Positions 60,366 through 64,000 of a stretch of 64,000 nt of DNA are shown here, piece by piece. Numbering within the stretch: position 1 is the first letter of the stretch; every line of letters starts with the position of its first letter. The stretch is from Voacanga thouarsii (lineage: Eukaryota; Streptophyta; Magnoliopsida; Gentianales; Apocynaceae). Below the pieces are notes generated by a model. The model had not been told where the DNA came from and searched no databases. It saw only the letters and a list, made by a program, of their open reading frames with translations. The translations under genes and the position numbers were made by a program. The stretch lies in NCBI GenBank assembly GCA_026120185.1, contig JANUWF010000002.1:1-64000 (forward strand), written 5' to 3'.

Positions 60366-60530
60366 TGTTTAAGAAGACACATAAGTGACTTGCAAACATG
60401 TTGGATGAAGGGAGAAGGAAACAGATATTGGAGAAGATAAGGTCCCCTTGGTTATTTCAAGTGATGTATTTCCATTTTAAATAAGAAATAAGAACTTTGG
60501 AAATTAGTAATTTCTATATTAGTAAATTTT
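60366..60530 (+). repeat. G2 LTR, continuation after S2
   Basis: Starts GATGTTTAAGAAGACAC, joining 56025 once S2 and one TAAGA are removed. It is about 165 bp long before sequence of the T family begins. Assignment rests on position only. Confidence 0.45.
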
Positions 60531-60982
60531 GCTACCAATATTTTCAAGAGTTTTCATGCTTTAATTATGATAAATTCTTACATAAATCATTACTCGCCAC
60601 ATCTTTTTCATCTTGTTTTTGTAGGATATTAGAAAAATACTAATTGGAGATGAAAATAATAAAAGGAATAAAAGGAACAAAAATGGAAGAAGTGCACAAG
60701 AACATGGCAGCCTAGAGAAGTGTCCAGGAGAGGAACAACACACCCTAATGAACTACAGTTCCCTGGGCTGCCCCAAAGCACAACAAGTAAACTATTTGCA
60801 CAGTAGCATGGTGGCCAAAGGAATAGAAAATTCCCTAGGTAGCCTAGGTGAAGAATGAAAGACAAATGCACATCAATATGGTAGCCTAGGCTTCCTCAAC
60901 CTCCCAAGGCCACCTTGGAATAAGTAGGAAAGTAATTCGCCCAGGAGAGGGGTGGCCCAAGGAAATATCCCTAGGCCACTTG
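60531..60982 (+). repeat. T2: Tat/Athila-like LTR fragment
   Basis: From about 60545 it follows the order of T1 44725 onward: CATGCTTTAATTATGATAAA, CTCGCCACATC, TTTTTGTAGGA, AAAAATGGAAGAAG, then the GC-rich hairpin region (GGCAGCCTAG, CTGGGCTGCCCC, GGTGGCCAAAGG, GGTAGCCTAGG). Its own start is diverged or missing. It is cut by S3 at 60983. No coding region; the minus-strand frames at 60561-61077 are spurious. Confidence 0.65.
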
Positions 60983-63900
60983 TGTGAAACCCCGACCAAG
61001 ACCACCCTTAGTTTATGGGGAAAGTCATGCATGGCATAGAATTCTATATTGCATTTGATAATTTGAACCATTTTCATAAGTATATGTGATCTATGAATTT
61101 ATTATTGCATGAATTTGTTTATTTGGATATGACCGTGTTGGTTAAGTTGGTTGAGCATTTATTTTATTGAGTAGAATTTATTAGAAAGGAATGAAGTGAG
61201 CTGAGAGAAATATTTATACAAGAGCTTTTGTAGTCTAGTGGTTAAGACTTAGTGAATATCTCTTAGTGACTTGAGTTCAACTCCCAACTCTTGCAAATCT
61301 TTTTCTTCCTTTTTCTTTATCTTATTTTTCCCCTAGATTTTTCTCCAATGCTTTGGCCGAAAATCCTAGAGCAGCCACCATCTAGGAGAATTTCAAGGCT
61401 TTTCAAAGTCTTTTAAACTTATTGTGGTTAGATAGGTGGAGGAAGATAAATAGGAAAAAAAAAATCTGATTTTAATTTTCTAAACCCCTAATTATTTTTC
61501 TTCAAGTATTTCTATAGAATTTATGAAATAAAATTCAGCCTTGTTTAAAATCCAGCTGCCATTTATCTAGGGATTAAATTCCCACATTTTCAATTTTTCA
61601 AAGCTAGAAATTAAAACAAGGATAAAGCTAATTTTTATTTTAATCAATTATCTCCTTAATTTTGAGGTTTTCAAAAATGCATTATACATGGAATAAAATT
61701 CCAGCTTTGCTTTTATCCAATCAGATTTTGTAATTTTAAACTTGTGTAAATACTTTGATATATTAAATAAAATCTACTTCATGAAAAATTATCCTATAAT
61801 AACTACATTCTCTTTGTTGCTCTAATTTCTGGAAAATTCTAGCTTATGCCGCCATCTTGAGAGCTTTTTTAGCTCAATTTAAACTCTTCAAATATGAGAT
61901 AAGCCTATCGAAAATAACCTTTAGCAAATCAGATTTTTATTATGTGAAAATAATACCAAAATTTTCCTCCCCATTTCTTTATTGTTTTCGGCCACAATAC
62001 ACAAGATGGCTACTTTAAACCCAAAATGCCCTCAAACTCTTCTTTGATTTAGCCAAAACACAACAAGCACAAGTCCGCTTTTTCTCACTGATTTTTGGCC
62101 AGAACAAGAGCAAGATTCCAGCCTTCATTCTTCTCTCTTTTCATTCTCATTATTTTAACCAGCCAAGGGCGAGAACAAACTAGAATTTCCTTTTGCCCAA
62201 GAAACCAAAACAACCTCAAACACTTATATTATCTTTGGATAGAGTTGGAGATTAACCTAACTACATCAGACCATCTCACACAAACCCAAAGGAACTGAAA
62301 TTCTGGTACACAACATAGCAGAATTTTGGCTAACACATGCTTGCACACAGCTTTAGTCATTCCAACCCCATACCTACACGAAAACTTCAAGCAAAGCACT
62401 CTCAACTCTTCTTTGTTTTAACCAAACCTCAAGACGTGCAAATGCTCTCTTTTCTTCCTATTTTTCGGCCAGCTTAGAACCCAAACTACAGCCGTAATCC
62501 TCTCTTAAAACATCACTCATTTTCAGCCAACAAAGGAGGAGCAAATCTGCTAATTCTTTCTTGGCATATTCAAGTACTCAAAAATGAGAGGAAGACCTAC
62601 ATTGCATCAAACACTCAAACCTATTCCATTTCCTCTATCAAACCAGCATTTCATCAGCCATTAAACCTCTCAAGCACATAAAAACAAGCAAGATCTCGCT
62701 CATCTTATAGCTTTCGGCTAGCACACAAACATACCAAACGAAACTGAAATCACACACTCTCAAGGTAACTCAAACTCTTCTTTATTTCTCAACCCTTTTT
62801 TCTATCTATTCTTCTCTTCTTCTCCTCCTAGTCCACAACAATTAAAGGGACTGATATTACCTTTTTCCCTTATGACTCACGGCCAACCTAGAAGATTTAG
62901 GCAAGATGACACCATCTCTCTCATGTGGACTTAAGCTGGTCACCAAAACATTCACCTTGTCATCTTTTGATCTTCACTACTAGGAAGTATTTAAGACATC
63001 TAACTTTTGTAGCAATGATAAGGCTAATCTTTATGCTAGATGCTATAGGAATGTGTTCTTATAGATTTTGGCTTTATGAGCATGAATATAGGAGATTGAT
63101 GTTATAATGGTGCAAATATTAATCTAGACATGTACGGAATAGAGCAATGTTATATCTTGCCATGATGAATTGAGATCTATGCTATATTGGTTATGTTGAG
63201 ACATTTTTTATTCAATTGGACTTATTATGATGATTTCATGATAGTTGTATATCAGAGTTAATCTATTAATGGTTTGAATTGGGTATATATATATATATAT
63301 CTATGCTTGATGATAAATAGAATGACAAGGGAGGATTATGAATGTAGTTTGATGAATTAATCAATTTAGATGCCTTGAATGATTTATGAGTTTTAAAACT
63401 AATAAAATAATGGTTGCAGTCCAATGATGTAATAATGGGATTCTCATGGTAAAATTATATGATTTTAGATAAGGGAGGAATTTGAGGCGAAGCAGGCTAT
63501 TGATTGTTGGCATAGCTATTTGAGAGATACCAATAGTAAGTCCCTACATAACTGTTTTGATATATGAAACTCTTGTTTGCAAGTCACATGTTGCAATGCT
63601 GTTGAAATGCTATTATTGAATTGTGATTAGTTGGGTTAGGAACGTGGTTATTTTGCTCTCTAAATGACTCTGTCAAAATTACAACTTTTACCAAAAGCTG
63701 TTTTCCCTCTTTTATTTACTAAATCATTTTGAAAACACTCTATGTGAAAACCATGTTTTGCAAAGGCAAGGTATTCAAAGTTTGTGAATACGGGATTGAT
63801 TTTTGAATTTGATGGTAAGCGTTAAGTACTCAATAAGGGTAGGCTAATGGTACTGCTCTTGGAGGTTTAGAGTAAGACTTTTGGTAGGAGACCACCTCCA

Positions 63901-64000
63901 GAAGATGAACTCTACTCAAAGAGGTGAAGTACTAGTTAGTCAGGCTGGTCCAAGCTAGCACTTCAGTCCACGTGGACTATTTTCTGGGTTAGACAACCGA
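60983..64000 (+). repeat. S3: long gypsy LTR, cut by the window end
   Basis: Starts TGTGAAACCCCGACC and aligns with the reverse complement of S2 from 60360 downwards. The last about 200 bases (AGTACTCAATAAGGGTAGGC, CACTTCAGTCC, GTTAGACAACCG) match S2 56690-56860. It should end several hundred bases beyond the window. Whether it is a solo LTR or the 5' LTR of a full element cannot be told here. It holds a tRNA-like segment at 61231-61283 and otherwise AT-rich sequence; the frames at 62095-62298 and 62925-63107 are not recognisable. Confidence 0.85.
61231..61283 (+). other. tRNA-like A and B boxes in S3
   Basis: TAGTCTAGTGG (61231-61241) followed by TTAAGA is a very good A box. GAGTTCAACTC (61273-61283) followed by CC fits the B box with one mismatch. 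Spacing of 42 bases between box starts is within the range for tRNA-type promoters. It lies 248 bases after the LTR start. Confidence 0.65.

Noticed and set aside
61228..61300. Possible functional tRNA gene
   Set aside because: A and B boxes are good, but no convincing acceptor stem or anticodon arm is seen, and two more decayed copies lie at the same place in sister LTRs. It is better read as an LTR component.
53653..64000. A host gene between the G2 chromodomain and the window end
   Set aside because: All sequence is accounted for by LTRs (G2, S2, T2, S3). The short frames lack domains, splice-consistent exon structure or similarity to each other.

Overview
The window is a plant nuclear intergenic block, most likely from a eudicot with a medium or large genome. 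It is AT-rich and built almost entirely of decayed LTR retrotransposons. I find no host protein-coding gene, rRNA gene, bona fide tRNA gene or CRISPR array. Nearly all longer open frames are fragments of Ty1/copia or Ty3/gypsy gag-pol, or antisense and spacer shadows of them.

The main structure is a nest of insertions. I use these working names. A1, A2, A3 and A4 are copia elements of one Angela/Tork-like family (LTR about 1.8 kb, PPT-LTR junction gtgggagat|TGTT). B and B' are a second copia family (LTR about 1.86 kb). G1 and G2 are Tekay/Del-like gypsy chromoviruses with a chromodomain. G3 is another gypsy, probably Reina-like. S1, S2 and S3 are copies of a long (over 4 kb) gypsy LTR family. 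T1 and T2 are Tat/Athila-like LTR pieces.

Layout: B' pol (-) 1-1362; G1 3' LTR and pol (-) 1363-8315; A3 (-), complete and flanked by the duplication ATACC, 8316-17547; G1 gag start and 5' LTR (-) 17548-21258; B' leader and 5' LTR (-) 21259-23916; A1 (+) 23917-39115, interrupted by solo LTRs A4 (27544-29350) and S1 (31838-36007); B (+) 39116-50252, interrupted by T1 (44688-46664) and G3 (47001-50040); A2 pol and 3' LTR (+) 50253-53652; G2 integrase and 3' LTR (+) 53653-56025 and from 60366; solo LTR S2 56026-60360; T2 about 60530-60982; S3 60983 to the window end.

Read as insertion history: G2 was hit by A2, A2 by B, B (in its 5' LTR) by A1, A1 (in its 5' LTR) by B', B' by G1, and G1 (in gag) by A3. 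That is seven levels. The outer left halves of G2, A2, B, A1 and B' must lie to the left of this window. Five-base target duplications are exact for A3 (ATACC), A4 (TAAAT), S1 (GTCCT) and S2 (TAAGA).

Every coding region is broken by stops, frameshifts or internal deletions, so all are called pseudogenes. The most unusual signals are non-coding: an array of palindromes with a constant core and changing, still complementary arms in the family B leader; tRNA-like A/B boxes inside all three S LTRs; and element T1, which ends in the same LTR terminus at both sides in inverted orientation.
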